Numbered from the stretch's first letter, positions 8,175 through 17,846 are shown. The stretch: 64,000 nucleotides of DNA from Candidatus Cloacimonadota bacterium (GCA_023954715.1 JAGSHD010000011.1:62001-126000), one strand, 5' to 3'. The notes: generated from the sequence alone by a model not told the origin. Program-made: numbers and translations.

Positions 8175-8791
8175 CTCCGATTAAAGATAAATTTTGTAGC
8201 TGGAGTAGGATCAGGTAACTCATCTTCGTATCCTTCATAGTGTCTATCTTTTAAAAAGTTAAGCCAATCTTTTTCATCAAATAAAACTTTTGATTGATGT
8301 TCGGAGAAAAGAAAGTCGATGAGTTTCTTATAATCTTTAAAAAACTGCTCAAATTTAACTTCTTTAGAGGCCTCTATGTTGATGAGTAAAAACTTTTTAT
8401 TCGATTTCCATGATAAATTACAGTTTAAAAAATAACGGTCACTATCCTTTAATTTGTTGAGAATGGCTTGGTCAAACTTGGAGTAGATACTAGCTTTAGA
8501 GCTATAGACCTCTGATCGTCTTTGAAAACTAAAAGGTAGAATTTTGATATAACCCATTTGTCTTTCAATTCTTAGGGGGATTGTTTTACTTAAGTTAGCC
8601 AATTGATAAAAGAAAGAAGGGGAGACCGTTTTACTCATTATGACAGGTAAATCAGATAAGGATGGCTCAAGATAATATTTGGGGTGGTTTGAACTGCTTT
8701 TGAGATAGGAACCAATGTCCAAAGTGTTTTCATTTGCCGTAGTTATACACGGAATTGAAAAGTAAAGCAGTATAAAAAATAGAGTTTTCAT
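8168..8791 (-). CDS. Secreted protein of unknown function
   Basis: A 207-residue protein with a signal peptide (about 1-19, ending CITTANEN). The rest is a mixed alpha/beta sequence without a motif I recognise. Features seen are a basic FQRRSEVYSSKASIYSKFD stretch in the middle and an acidic EGYEDELPDPTPATKF segment near the C-terminus. It is transcribed alone; the next gene upstream is divergent and the small membrane ORF converges on it. Periplasmic or outer-membrane-associated location is inferred only from the signal peptide. Confidence 0.65.
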   Translation of the reverse strand: MKTLFFILLYFSIPCITTANENTLDIGSYLKSSSNHPKYYLEPSLSDLPVIMSKTVSPSFFYQLANLSKTIPLRIERQMGYIKILPFSFQRRSEVYSSKASIYSKFDQAILNKLKDSDRYFLNCNLSWKSNKKFLLINIEASKEVKFEQFFKDYKKLIDFLFSEHQSKVLFDEKDWLNFLKDRHYEGYEDELPDPTPATKFIFNRSY

Positions 8792-9166
8792 AGTTTGGAA
8801 TAGAGATGTATATAGAATTCATCCATTTGATTATCGGTAGAATGATAATTAAAATATGAGGCTTTTACACAAAAAGCTTAGAAGAGTAGCTATACCTTCT
8901 TTTAGTGATTATGGCCTTCAATTTCAGCTATGAATAATTAAAACTATTTATATTGAAAAATTGAGCTATAGACAAACTTTTATTCATATAGTTTTTTTTG
9001 GCACATCTACGATAAAACAGCTAAATAGACCTTTAATTTGGCATTGAATGACAAATCAATTTGCCGATGAAAGCAATGGCGATAATTGTTTCATCCTAAA
9101 GGGGAATCAGTTACACTATAGCCAGATAATCTCATTAGATCGATATTGGAAAAGTAGGATTTAGTC
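8792..9166. other. Intergenic with two tandem hairpins (9039-9095)
   Basis: A 375-bp divergent spacer. Near the plus-strand gene are two consecutive inverted repeats: GGCATTGA with TCAATTTGCC (about 9039-9064, two-base bulge) and GATGAAAGCAAT with ATTGTTTCATC (9066-9095, one-base bulge). They lie about 70-130 bp ahead of the start at 9167 and could form a leader structure. No gene or clear promoter is seen. Confidence 0.45.
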
Positions 9167-10159
9167 ATGAAAGACTTTTTTGCAAAAATTAAAGAGAAAT
9201 TTTCTTCTTTGAAAAAGAAAAAGGTTTCTGAAGAGAAGGTAGAGTCTTCGGATCCTGTTGAAGAAACTGATGATCTTGCAATTGATGATATTGATATCGA
9301 TGGCCCAGTTAGTTCTGAGGATAAAGAACAAAAGCCTAAACCAGAAAAGGGTGATAAACCAGCTATTGATAAAAAGAAGATTTTTAAAGGTGCAGCACTC
9401 GCTATAGTTGTATTATCTTTATTTTTTGGTGGGGTCTATGCATTGTATCAATATGTAAGAGATTTCCCTAAAGTAGAAGCAGCCGGAAAAAAATTCTTTA
9501 GTCGACTAAAAAATAAGAAGAATATCACTCCGATTTATATGAGCATGACGAAAGGGTTTCGTAAAAAGGTAACTGACAAAGAGTTTAAGTATTCTATTGA
9601 TGGCTCTTCTTATTTGTTTGAAAATATCCTTAAAATCGAAGCAGATGAAAATAAATATGTAAAAAAAGGCAAACGCTTTAATCTGCAAGGAACCATACTT
9701 TATAAAGATAAATCAAAAGGTAATTTCACCTTGATTTTTATGAAAGAGAAGATCAAAGGTAAGGCTAGATTTTTGGTAGACGGTTTTGAAGTGTCTTCTA
9801 AGTCTAAAGAGAAAAAGATTAGAAAACTTGCTTATAAAGCCCTTCAAGAGTTTTTAAAGGTTTTGAGTGTTAAGAGTGTAGAGTCGTTTAGAAACTTTTT
9901 TCATAAGAGCGTAGGCGAGCGTATGGGTAAAGAAGCCAATGTTAGATACGCTGTAATGCACTCTAAACATCTAGAGGCAGGATACACAGAACACTCTTAC
10001 TTAGAAAAAGATATTGAAGTAGATAGTAATATTCAAGTAACTTTTAAGGGTACTTCAAAGACAAAGTTAGGATCAACTTTTGAGGGTAAAATAACCTTGT
10101 ATTATGACAGGAGTTGGTCGGTGGTAGGGTTTAGCTTTAAGCCGAAAGCTGTTAAATAA
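9167..10159 (+). CDS. Single-pass membrane protein with duplicated NTF2-like domain
   Basis: A 330-residue protein with a cytoplasmic N-terminus of about 72 residues (a basic stretch, then a strongly acidic linker such as DDLAIDDIDIDGPV) and one membrane helix at about 75-95 (GAALAIVVLSLFFGGVYALY). Two similar extracytoplasmic segments follow at about 105-205 and 215-330. Each starts with a helix around a FF/FL motif and ends with strands leading to LVDGFEV or WSVVGFSF, as in small NTF2-like/DUF4864-type domains. An internal duplication is therefore inferred. No catalytic residues are apparent. AGGA precedes the ATG. The stop overlaps the convergent phosphoesterase by 8 bp. Confidence 0.65.
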   Translation: MKDFFAKIKEKFSSLKKKKVSEEKVESSDPVEETDDLAIDDIDIDGPVSSEDKEQKPKPEKGDKPAIDKKKIFKGAALAIVVLSLFFGGVYALYQYVRDFPKVEAAGKKFFSRLKNKKNITPIYMSMTKGFRKKVTDKEFKYSIDGSSYLFENILKIEADENKYVKKGKRFNLQGTILYKDKSKGNFTLIFMKEKIKGKARFLVDGFEVSSKSKEKKIRKLAYKALQEFLKVLSVKSVESFRNFFHKSVGERMGKEANVRYAVMHSKHLEAGYTEHSYLEKDIEVDSNIQVTFKGTSKTKLGSTFEGKITLYYDRSWSVVGFSFKPKAVK

Positions 10160-10985
10160 TTAGTTGCTTTATAGCGAAGTCAATTTCAGAGTGCGGGTCA
10201 TTTGACTTCCATTCTCCTAAGTAGCCTAATGGGTTAAGGATCACTCTCATATCATTAATCGTTTCATCAAACTTTCTGTGGACGTGGCCACTAAGTAAAA
10301 TAGATACTTTGTACTGCTCTAATAGCTCTTGATATCTATTAGAGCCCATATACGCACCAAAATACTCTAGCGGCCAGTTTTTGCCTGTAAAATTAAAAAT
10401 TTCATGGTGACAAGGAAAATGGCTGGCGCAAAATATTTGTTTTGTTTTGGCTAACTTTAAATCACTTTTAAGTTGATTGTAAAAGTGTTTACATACTTCA
10501 AAGTCATCCTTAAACTGAGTGAACCGCACAAAGTTGGAGTCTTGCCAGGTACGACCTTGGTAAGATTTTTTTTGAAAATCCTCTACAGAAAAAGGGTGAT
10601 CTTTTGGCATTAAACTGTAATCATACCAAAACGGTGAGCCCACAAAAGTCCAGTTTTCGATCTGCAAGGGATTTGAGGGCAGATAATGCCAATTGTTGTT
10701 GTTACATATTTTAGGTAGATCTACCTCAAGTTTTTGAGTCGCATTACTTTTTGTATCAACTCTATTCCAGAGGTCATGATTACCCGGGACAAACAGTTTA
10801 TGGCAATTTAGATCTTTAAATAAAGAGAGTGATTGATCAAAAGCGGACAGTGACTCAGCTAAATCGCCACAAATAATTAATACTTCGGGTTTTTGTGTCA
10901 GACACTTTTTATGAAGAAGTTCCCAAACCTTTTGATTGGCAGGGTTGTGGTCAAAGTGTATATCAGAGCTGGCAAAAACTTTCAT
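10152..10985 (-). CDS. Metallophosphoesterase
   Basis: A 277-residue calcineurin-like phosphoesterase. All blocks of the dimetal site are readable: D8 and H10 (SSDIHF), D41 (CGDLAES), N69-H70-D71 (PGNHDLW), a later His in ASHFPCH (about 195) and GHVH (about 235). Members hydrolyse phosphodiesters or phosphomonoesters in the cytoplasm; the substrate cannot be deduced. The 5' end overlaps the radical SAM stop by 4 bp (ATGA), so the two are translationally coupled and probably act together. Confidence 0.9.
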   Translation of the reverse strand: MKVFASSDIHFDHNPANQKVWELLHKKCLTQKPEVLIICGDLAESLSAFDQSLSLFKDLNCHKLFVPGNHDLWNRVDTKSNATQKLEVDLPKICNNNNWHYLPSNPLQIENWTFVGSPFWYDYSLMPKDHPFSVEDFQKKSYQGRTWQDSNFVRFTQFKDDFEVCKHFYNQLKSDLKLAKTKQIFCASHFPCHHEIFNFTGKNWPLEYFGAYMGSNRYQELLEQYKVSILLSGHVHRKFDETINDMRVILNPLGYLGEWKSNDPHSEIDFAIKQLII

Positions 10986-12073
10986 AGTTTACAACACCTC
11001 GCACAGGCACTACTCATTTTTTTGTCGATGGACTGTCTAAATTTTTGATATTTAGGAGAGTTCCAGATTTCAATGATAGGTTTATCTTTTATGTTCCCCA
11101 TGGGTTCTTGCAAAAATTGACAAGACTTTATTTGTCCATCAGAATATAAAAAAGTTGAATACCAAATAAAGTGGCACTTTCTCGTGAGTGAAAAATCTTG
11201 GTTATACCAGTTTGATAAATCATTTTGGGATAAATCAGGTGCAAATTGATAAGGAAAGGGACTTTGCGTAAAGTCTATAGCCTTTAATTTGTTGAGGTAG
11301 TCATCCATACTAAAGTCATTGCGATAGGAGTACGCTTTTTGATTACCAAAGTCATGGTCAGTAGCATAGATCTTATAGTCTTCGATTTCAGATGAGGTTA
11401 AATAGTTAAGATGAGTAAACTTGATACCTTCGATGGGTAGAGTTTTTATATCCTCGAACACTTTTTTGATATTATCTACCAAAGAAGGGGTTAAAATTAG
11501 ATTTAAAAAGATCTTGCAAGTGGGTTGATACTTTGCAAATAGTTGGATGTTTTTGACTAGAGTTTGAAATGCTCCTACTTTCATTACTTCTTTATCGTGA
11601 CCCTTTTCATCACCCATTATAGAAAAAATAATAGCTGATAGTGCACCAGGCTTAATTTGCTCTAGTTTTTTTTGAGTGATTAGAAGTCCGTTGGAGACAA
11701 GAGAGCTTTTCATTTTGTGAGAATGCACTTCATTGAGTATTTGATAAAGGTCTTTATGTGCAAAGGGTTCACCACCAGAAAAGTGCCAATCCGGAGAAAA
11801 AGAGCCACATTGTTGAATAAAAGACTTTATAAAGTCTGTTTTTAGCTCATTAGAACCTGAACTCAACAAAGCATCATGCGCATGACAGACTTCGCACCTT
11901 AGATTACATTTCATGGTTAATAGAAAATTAATAACTTTGGGATATGTGATTGTTTTCTTGAGAACTTTACTTTCTAAAAAGGTATGAACAGCCATTTTAA
12001 AATAGTTACTTTTTCTGATGAAAGGGGCATGAAAAAGGGCTTTTTGTATATTAGAAAGATTGAAAAATGACAT
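10982..12073 (-). CDS. Radical SAM protein with SPASM-like C-terminus
   Basis: A radical S-adenosylmethionine enzyme; I use the ATG at 12073 (363 residues) instead of a TTG 36 bp upstream. The [4Fe-4S] motif CX3CX2C is at C56, C60 and C63 (MKCNLRCEVCH), followed by an SGGEPF block that binds SAM. The C-terminal region contains CHFIWY, then SCQFLQEPMGN and a final CARCC cluster, as in SPASM/twitch proteins that bind extra Fe-S clusters. Such enzymes modify peptides or act in cofactor synthesis, but no small peptide substrate gene was found beside it. It is the first gene of a two-gene operon with the metallophosphoesterase. Confidence 0.88.
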   Translation of the reverse strand: MSFFNLSNIQKALFHAPFIRKSNYFKMAVHTFLESKVLKKTITYPKVINFLLTMKCNLRCEVCHAHDALLSSGSNELKTDFIKSFIQQCGSFSPDWHFSGGEPFAHKDLYQILNEVHSHKMKSSLVSNGLLITQKKLEQIKPGALSAIIFSIMGDEKGHDKEVMKVGAFQTLVKNIQLFAKYQPTCKIFLNLILTPSLVDNIKKVFEDIKTLPIEGIKFTHLNYLTSSEIEDYKIYATDHDFGNQKAYSYRNDFSMDDYLNKLKAIDFTQSPFPYQFAPDLSQNDLSNWYNQDFSLTRKCHFIWYSTFLYSDGQIKSCQFLQEPMGNIKDKPIIEIWNSPKYQKFRQSIDKKMSSACARCCKL

Positions 12074-12258
12074 GTAGATAATTTTACTATGAGTGAGTAT
12101 CAGTAACAAGGATGTAGCAGTCTTTATTCATAGATTGAAAGTCTAGAAGCAAAAGATTTAGCTGAGCTAACTTTGCTCTTAGATATTAATTGGTGTAAAA
12201 TATTTTAACTCTAGTTGTACTGTCATAGAACCTTTTATTCACTTTTAAAGTGGGCCCA

Positions 12259-12942
12259 ATGAAATTATCGCTTTTTATTATTTGTGGATTACTCTTTACT
12301 CTGACACAAAGTTTTAGTCTAGATTACTACTATGGAAGTGGTATTGGTTTTAAAATGTCAGAGAGTTTTAAAACTTTTCAAGACCTAACTCCTGAAGTAA
12401 AAGAGTATTTAGCAATTGAGCTAGCAGATGCCGAGTCACTGTTGCAAAACCGATACAAACAACTCAAAGATAATAAGTTTATCCTTTTTTCTAATAAGCC
12501 ATTACTAGAGTCCAAACAAGTGGTGGAGTTAGAGGTATTAGATTTTCCTATCTACAAAAGGCCAGATCAAAAAAAGCTTCAAAAGGCATTGAGTAATCGA
12601 CTTTTATCTGTGACTAATAAAAGAGGCTTTGATTCATTGAATGATGAGTCAAGTCAGGTTTTATATTTTGAGGGTTTCCCAGCTCTTTTAATCAAAGCAC
12701 AACTAATGAAAAACATGAAAGAGTATGTGGCTTATATGTGTGTTGTTCCTTGTGGGAACAGATCCATTTTTTTAACAAATATTAGTGAAAAAAGTAAGAT
12801 GCAAGAGCTTGAAAAAGAGTTTCAGCTTATAGCAAAATCATTTATAGGGTTTGCCTACACTGAAGAAAAGTTTAACTCCAGAATCATGTTGTTTCAATTT
12901 ATTTTTTTATCAGCCTTTTTCTTATTTTATAAGCTAAAATAA
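12259..12942 (+). CDS. Secreted, C-terminally anchored protein of unknown function
   Basis: I place the start at the ATG at 12259 (227 residues) instead of an in-frame GTG three codons upstream. It has a signal peptide (about 1-19, MKLSLFIICGLLFTLTQSFS) and a hydrophobic tail (IMLFQFIFLSAFFLFYKLK), giving a periplasmic domain held in the membrane at its C-terminus. The middle contains a CVVPCG pair that could form a disulfide. I do not recognise the domain. It converges on the hydrolase gene with 2 bp between stops. Confidence 0.6.
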   Translation: MKLSLFIICGLLFTLTQSFSLDYYYGSGIGFKMSESFKTFQDLTPEVKEYLAIELADAESLLQNRYKQLKDNKFILFSNKPLLESKQVVELEVLDFPIYKRPDQKKLQKALSNRLLSVTNKRGFDSLNDESSQVLYFEGFPALLIKAQLMKNMKEYVAYMCVVPCGNRSIFLTNISEKSKMQELEKEFQLIAKSFIGFAYTEEKFNSRIMLFQFIFLSAFFLFYKLK

Positions 12943-12944
12943 AA

Positions 12945-14249
12945 TTATTGTGTTGGGTTTTCTAACCAATCTTTAATGATCAGTATAACGCGTGCTGATA
13001 CAATGCCTTGAGTGTGTATATTTTCGTTTGTTTGTAGGACTTTTCCCACATGAAAAATATGATTGAGCTCAGGAAACTTATGTTCGGTTACTTTTTGTTT
13101 TTTCAATACATCATGAATCAAAGGAATGTCACTAGGGTTTTGTGAGTAAGCCTCTCCTGCACTTAGTAGTAAAAAGTTGGCCTGAGTTTGTTTAGGAATT
13201 TGTTTTGGTGAATACTTTTCTAGGCTCCGAAAATAAGAAACAGGATAGTTAAAAAATAGCTTGTCATAATCTAGATTTTCATTTTCAAAAAACTGTTGGA
13301 TATTATTATGTAGTTTCAATAACTCCGATTCACTATTTGATTTGTTGGCTAGAAAAAACTCTTCTTTTTCAAACAAGGTTTTTAGAGGATGTCGAAAGCT
13401 AGGGTTGAGTAGAATAAATTGATCAAATACCTTTTGATTTGCTAAGTAAGAAGTCAAATAAGTAGAGAAACCGTTTAGGATGACTGTAACTTTGGTGTTT
13501 TGTAATTTAGGGTGGGACTTAATTTTGAATATTACTCCGTATAAATCTCGTAGAATCTCCCATCCAGGATTAAATGCCGAATTTTTTGGAGCTTTGTAAC
13601 TGAAGCTTCTTTTATCGTATAAAACACTGGCTATAGAATTAGATGCTAGACCTTCTGCCATATCTCTATAATAGGAGTTAACTCCATCTCTATGGTACAT
13701 ATCCCTTGGACCAAAGTCATGTAAAAAAATGAGTGTATTTTTGATGGAGCTAGACTTGGGGAGATACATCTTAGCTTGGATTGGCGAGATGGTTCCTCCC
13801 AACTCCAATAGCTCAGAATAAAACTTTTTAGGCTTTACATAAGGGGGAGTTTTGTATTTTGGTATTTGTATCTGGTCTTGGTTAATAAACTGATATGCTC
13901 GAATCGTTTTCGAGGCAGTGAAAGTAAACTTAAGTGCTAGCTTACTCCTTTTCATTTGAATAAGAGTTTTTAGAGAGACACCTTTAGTACTGTGCTCTAG
14001 ATCTGAAAAAATAATCTCTTGATAGGGGCCATACTTTAGCTCTTGGAGTGCCCAGGTTTGCTGTAAAGATTGAATCAAGTGTTTTTTATTGAAGCGAGAC
14101 GAAAAGTATTTACTTGCTGTTTGAAAGTCATCATTGCTAAATGATTCTAAGACTCTAAACACGACTTTAGAAAACTGTCCCTTATTTTGTTGCTCTTGGC
14201 AAGAAAGATGAGATAGATTCAATATAAAAAATAGAAATAAAGCTTTCAT
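12945..14249 (-). CDS. Secreted alpha/beta hydrolase with N-terminal NTF2-like domain
   Basis: A 434-residue exported protein. The signal peptide (about 1-17) ends SHLSC, which could be an imperfect lipobox. Residues about 25-130 resemble a DUF3887/NTF2-like domain (LESFSNDDFQTASKYFSSRF). Residues about 150-430 form an alpha/beta hydrolase: LIFLHDFGPRD as oxyanion loop, nucleophile elbow GFSTY (S262, the second Gly of GxSxG replaced), a late acidic residue near PSDIPLIHD and a candidate His in ELNHIFH. This two-domain order is seen in secreted hydrolases of the DUF3887 type. Substrate unknown; an esterase or peptidase role is inferred. It lies 4 bp downstream of elbB on the same strand. Confidence 0.75.
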   Translation of the reverse strand: MKALFLFFILNLSHLSCQEQQNKGQFSKVVFRVLESFSNDDFQTASKYFSSRFNKKHLIQSLQQTWALQELKYGPYQEIIFSDLEHSTKGVSLKTLIQMKRSKLALKFTFTASKTIRAYQFINQDQIQIPKYKTPPYVKPKKFYSELLELGGTISPIQAKMYLPKSSSIKNTLIFLHDFGPRDMYHRDGVNSYYRDMAEGLASNSIASVLYDKRSFSYKAPKNSAFNPGWEILRDLYGVIFKIKSHPKLQNTKVTVILNGFSTYLTSYLANQKVFDQFILLNPSFRHPLKTLFEKEEFFLANKSNSESELLKLHNNIQQFFENENLDYDKLFFNYPVSYFRSLEKYSPKQIPKQTQANFLLLSAGEAYSQNPSDIPLIHDVLKKQKVTEHKFPELNHIFHVGKVLQTNENIHTQGIVSARVILIIKDWLENPTQ

Positions 14250-14253
14250 GAGA

Positions 14254-14919
14254 TTAAATTAAATCTATAACTTTTTCAACTAATGCATCAATACCCTTAT
14301 GGATATCAGCAAGGCCTTTACCAATCATATAAGCTGGTGTAGAAACAATTTTGTTTGTACTATCAACACAGATTTCATGAGCCTCTTTATTTTCATGTTT
14401 ACAAGCTAAGAGCTCCAATGTTTCAGCTGTTTCTGTGTCTGTACCTATGGTTAAAGAAATATTAGAGTTTTCACCCATTTTTGGATTCAGAAGGGCTATT
14501 AGAGCAGGTGCAATACACATAGCACCTATAGGTCTATTATACTTTTTAAACTCCAATAAGAAGATAGAGAGTTCTTCTAAAACAATTGCCTTTGAGCCAA
14601 TAAATGCAAAATTAGATAAATTTTTTGCAGCTCCAAAGCCTCCAGGTAAAATAATGGCATCAAATTGGCTTGGATCGACATCAGAAAGACTATAGATTTC
14701 ACCTCTTGCAATTCGAGCAGATTCTACCAATACATTTCTAGTTTCACTCATTTCTTCACCCGTTTGATGATTTATAACGTGATGTTGCTCAATGTTTGGA
14801 GCTAAGATAGTAACTTCTTGGTTTCTTTGGGAGAGAGCAAGTAAAGTCAGCACTGTTTCATGAATTTCTGAACCGTCATAAACTCCACAACCTGATAATA
14901 TTACACCAATTTTTGCCAT
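14254..14919 (-). CDS. elbB: ElbB/ES1-type DJ-1/PfpI family glyoxalase
   Basis: A 221-residue member of the DJ-1/PfpI superfamily. The order VILSGCGVYDGSEIHE, then IILPGGFGAAKNLS, then GAMCIAP with the nucleophilic cysteine (C135) is diagnostic of the ElbB/ES1 subfamily, whose E. coli member has glyoxalase activity and was linked to isoprenoid synthesis. Full length. Cytoplasmic, no signal peptide. Expected role: detoxification of alpha-oxoaldehydes or protein repair. It is followed closely by the secreted hydrolase gene. Confidence 0.92.
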   Translation of the reverse strand: MAKIGVILSGCGVYDGSEIHETVLTLLALSQRNQEVTILAPNIEQHHVINHQTGEEMSETRNVLVESARIARGEIYSLSDVDPSQFDAIILPGGFGAAKNLSNFAFIGSKAIVLEELSIFLLEFKKYNRPIGAMCIAPALIALLNPKMGENSNISLTIGTDTETAETLELLACKHENKEAHEICVDSTNKIVSTPAYMIGKGLADIHKGIDALVEKVIDLI

Positions 14920-15105
14920 AAATGCTCCAAATTCTGTTGAATCTTTTTTTTAAGAAGACTCTATAATAGTTTATCAATAGAGATACTTATTCTATTGAAT
15001 GGCTTTAGTTTATATGAAGTAAGTCAAATAATCCAAAGTTTATCAATTTGTACAATATTTATAAAACTTTAGTCATCTAATTTGATTTGACTTAACTAGG
15101 AAATC

Positions 15106-16143
15106 TTATCTAACAATAGAAGTATATAAACTTTCAAGACTCTTTTTAGATCTCAAAAAGGAGTAGCTATTGTTAACAAAGGGGCTTGCAACAAAATCTT
15201 TTATTTGCTGAATAGAGTCAAAAATGTGGACACCATTTAGATTACTATAGTCTTTGGAGATTAGGCTTTTGTATAGAATAACCTCTGTGTTAGCATTCAA
15301 GGCCTCTTGAAGGACTATAGGGCCCGTTTCTTTCCATTTTGATGGTATTAGCAAAGCTTTATATGTGTTTAGTTTTGCTTTGTTTTTCAATAAGCCACAG
15401 TGCTTAACAAAAGGTGGCACTTCTTTAGAGAATGAATTTGGAGAATATACATGAAGCTGACCCTCAAAGTTATAGTTTTGGAGGTCTTGAATTAGTTGAT
15501 ATATACCTTTATGAGGGGCTAGAGTACCTAGATAAGCAAAATGTTGCTTAACCGAGGGCCTTTCGGCAGTTAATGGAGTTGCATAATGAATGGTAATACA
15601 TTTTTTTTGAAACTCCTTTGGAATCAAACTTAAAAGGTCATGATTAGGTAACACAATTTTTTTAACATGTTTTAGCAATTGTTTTGTAAGTTCAGTCCGT
15701 AACAAAAAAAATAATGGCAACAAGACACTTTTCATATTATGAGCATTACAAACTGTACATTTGAGGGAGCTTCCTTTTTGGCAAAGATCTTTATTCTCTC
15801 TATAGAAAGTTGACTTTTGGCAAAAGAGATAATAATCGTGAATTGTTAAAATGGTGTCTTTTTGTTGGGCAAGGTGGACAAGAGATCTTAATCCGTAGGG
15901 CTGGATTTGATGAATATGAACAATGTCAGCACTTTGAGTGCCCTCTAATGTATCTACCTTGAAGTGAGTACTTAAGTGATAGGGTTCAAACTTTTGAAAA
16001 GAGTTTGCATCCCTTATTTGATGATCAAACTGTTTATTATTATCGTTTTGAAATAAAAGATGGTTGATGAATTCTACGCCACCAACTCGATTAGCAAGAG
16101 TCTGATCTAATAGGTGGCAAACTTTTATGACTTGATTTGTCAT
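15106..16143 (-). CDS. Glycosyltransferase, GT4-like
   Basis: A 345-residue GT-B fold glycosyltransferase. The N-terminal half has VCHLLDQTLANRVGGVEF (acceptor side) and LTIHDYYLFC, followed by a Cys cluster (CQKGSSLKCTVCNAHN) often seen in surface-polysaccharide GT4 enzymes. The C-terminal half has YLGTLAPHKGIYQLI (donor-binding start) and LLIPSKWKETGPIVLQEAL, where the ETG/E motif contacts the sugar nucleotide. Expected to transfer a sugar from a nucleotide donor to a surface glycan at the inner membrane. It starts 8 bp after the HEAT-repeat lipoprotein stop, placing it at the end of the pilus-like cluster. Confidence 0.85.
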   Translation of the reverse strand: MTNQVIKVCHLLDQTLANRVGGVEFINHLLFQNDNNKQFDHQIRDANSFQKFEPYHLSTHFKVDTLEGTQSADIVHIHQIQPYGLRSLVHLAQQKDTILTIHDYYLFCQKSTFYRENKDLCQKGSSLKCTVCNAHNMKSVLLPLFFLLRTELTKQLLKHVKKIVLPNHDLLSLIPKEFQKKCITIHYATPLTAERPSVKQHFAYLGTLAPHKGIYQLIQDLQNYNFEGQLHVYSPNSFSKEVPPFVKHCGLLKNKAKLNTYKALLIPSKWKETGPIVLQEALNANTEVILYKSLISKDYSNLNGVHIFDSIQQIKDFVASPFVNNSYSFLRSKKSLESLYTSIVR

Positions 16144-16151
16144 GTAGAGTT

Positions 16152-17846
16152 TTACTTGTCCATGAATTCAATAACTAAGGCCATTTCCCCTTCGTCTCCC
16201 ATTTCAACGACAGCTATCTTTGTCTCTGAAACATCAAGAAAAAGAACCTCATCATCAAGGTCAATTTTTGTCAATTTAAATCCGTCAATTTTTTCACCGA
16301 CTTCTACGGTTTTCTTTTCTCCTGCAACTGCTATGTTTGCAACTTTTCTAGATCCAAATTGACCGACACTAATTAGTTCGAATTGAGGAGAATAAACATC
16401 AACCTTTTTTGGGATGACTATTTCACCAGAATCAGGGTCAACAGTGTACTCTTGATCAGTAGAACCATCACTTGGGAAGGTGCCTATATACTCTATCAAT
16501 TGAGACTTAAGCTCATTGGATGCTTTTGATTTAAAGTCTGTAGAGTTTAAAATAGATCTTACCTCTCGGTGTAAGTCAGCTTGACAAAAATTGTAAAGTT
16601 GATTATAAGCGTTATTTCTTACAAAACCAAAGTCATCACCAAGAGCACTAACAATAGATGCGAGTCCATTTTGAGAAGCAAGTAAACCCATAGCTGATAT
16701 AGCGGCATTTCGAACCCAAGGGGAGTTGTGTTGTATAAAAGACTCAATAGAAGATACAGAGTCTTCGTTGAAAAATTGAGCAAGGGCTTTAAGTCCAACT
16801 ATAATCTCATCTGTTTTTGTTTTTTTATTACGAAGAATTTTTTTAAGGCTATCTTCTGCTTTGGTTATACCTGAGACACCTAATGTATAAATACTAGCAA
16901 TCTTAATATCAGGGGAGTTTTTACCTTTCATCAGAGCTATGAGTTCATCAGAAGGATCAGTACTTTTATAGTAAGCTAGCTCCATGATTCCTTGATAAAC
17001 TACTTCATCTTCATCACTATTTAGTTTTTCAATAGACTTTTCAATGGCGTTTGTGCCAGAGTCAATGGATTTGGAAGAGATTTTTCCACCTTGTTCTAAG
17101 GTAACAAGTTTTTCAATGGTATTTACATCAGTAATTGTAAAGCCAGCGATTTGTTCTCCTACACCAAAAAATTCTTTACCTACTTGAATTTTCGCTTTTT
17201 TACCTTTGCCGATTACTCCAGTGATGCTGAAAGAATCTAAAGAGATACGACCGGAGTCTCCACTAAATGTTTTAGGTTCTTGGATTTTTTGTAGAATTTT
17301 ATAGGCCCTTTCTGATAGAGAAGAGTTGAGTCTAGGCATAATTTTTAATAAAAACTCTTCTGTGTAATCATCTTGCATATACTCAAGTGCTTGAATAATT
17401 GCCCCTCGTACATCTTTTTTTCTAGAGAACATTCTATACATTTGATCTAAGCTATCTAAATCTTTAAATTTAGCTAAGGCAATAATAGTTGCTTTTAAAA
17501 CAGTACTGTTTTTATCTCTTAAAAAATTTTGTATTGTTGCAATAGAATCTTGATGATCAATTTGTTGCAAGGCTGTTATAGCATGTGCCTTTTTTCGTGG
17601 ATCTTTAGAATTTAAATTTTGAGTCATTTCTAAGATGGTTCGATCTATGGAGTACTCCTTTGGGAGTGGCTTAATCGCTACAGTTTTTGGGGCACTAGCT
17701 TTTTTTGCTTTTGATTTTGGAGTTCGTTTGCTTACTTTTGTCCGTTTTTTGGGTTTATCTTTTTTAGGAGTAGAAAAGCAGCCTACAAAGCAAAAGGATA
17801 TAATAGTTAAAAGGAGTGGAAATAGTTTAATATTAATTCGCTTCAT
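16152..17846 (-). CDS. HEAT-repeat lipoprotein with two GspC/PilP-like modules
   Basis: I place the start at 17846 (564 residues): the ATG overlaps the last base of the upstream stop (TAATG) and gives a lipoprotein signal, LFPLLLTIISFCFVGC (C23). A basic linker (about 27-60) is followed by HEAT repeats at about 70-190 and 280-430 (for example SDPSDELIALMKGKNSPDIK and NSPWVRNAAISAMGLLASQN). Two short beta modules, at about 200-255 and 495-560, share the pattern hydrophobic-strand, GxxKxAxIxVxGE, xxVGExIxGFxITxI, LxVxEx. That pattern resembles the HR domain of GspC/PilP, which links inner-membrane complexes to secretins. Together with PilM/N/O-like genes in the same cluster, a pilus or secretion-assembly lipoprotein is inferred. 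Confidence 0.7.
   Translation of the reverse strand: MKRINIKLFPLLLTIISFCFVGCFSTPKKDKPKKRTKVSKRTPKSKAKKASAPKTVAIKPLPKEYSIDRTILEMTQNLNSKDPRKKAHAITALQQIDHQDSIATIQNFLRDKNSTVLKATIIALAKFKDLDSLDQMYRMFSRKKDVRGAIIQALEYMQDDYTEEFLLKIMPRLNSSLSERAYKILQKIQEPKTFSGDSGRISLDSFSITGVIGKGKKAKIQVGKEFFGVGEQIAGFTITDVNTIEKLVTLEQGGKISSKSIDSGTNAIEKSIEKLNSDEDEVVYQGIMELAYYKSTDPSDELIALMKGKNSPDIKIASIYTLGVSGITKAEDSLKKILRNKKTKTDEIIVGLKALAQFFNEDSVSSIESFIQHNSPWVRNAAISAMGLLASQNGLASIVSALGDDFGFVRNNAYNQLYNFCQADLHREVRSILNSTDFKSKASNELKSQLIEYIGTFPSDGSTDQEYTVDPDSGEIVIPKKVDVYSPQFELISVGQFGSRKVANIAVAGEKKTVEVGEKIDGFKLTKIDLDDEVLFLDVSETKIAVVEMGDEGEMALVIEFMDK

Noticed and set aside
9036..9065. A possible sigma-54 promoter (TTGGCA ... TTTGCC)
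   Set aside because: The GG and GC elements are about 23 bp apart instead of about 10-11; the bases are better explained as an inverted repeat.
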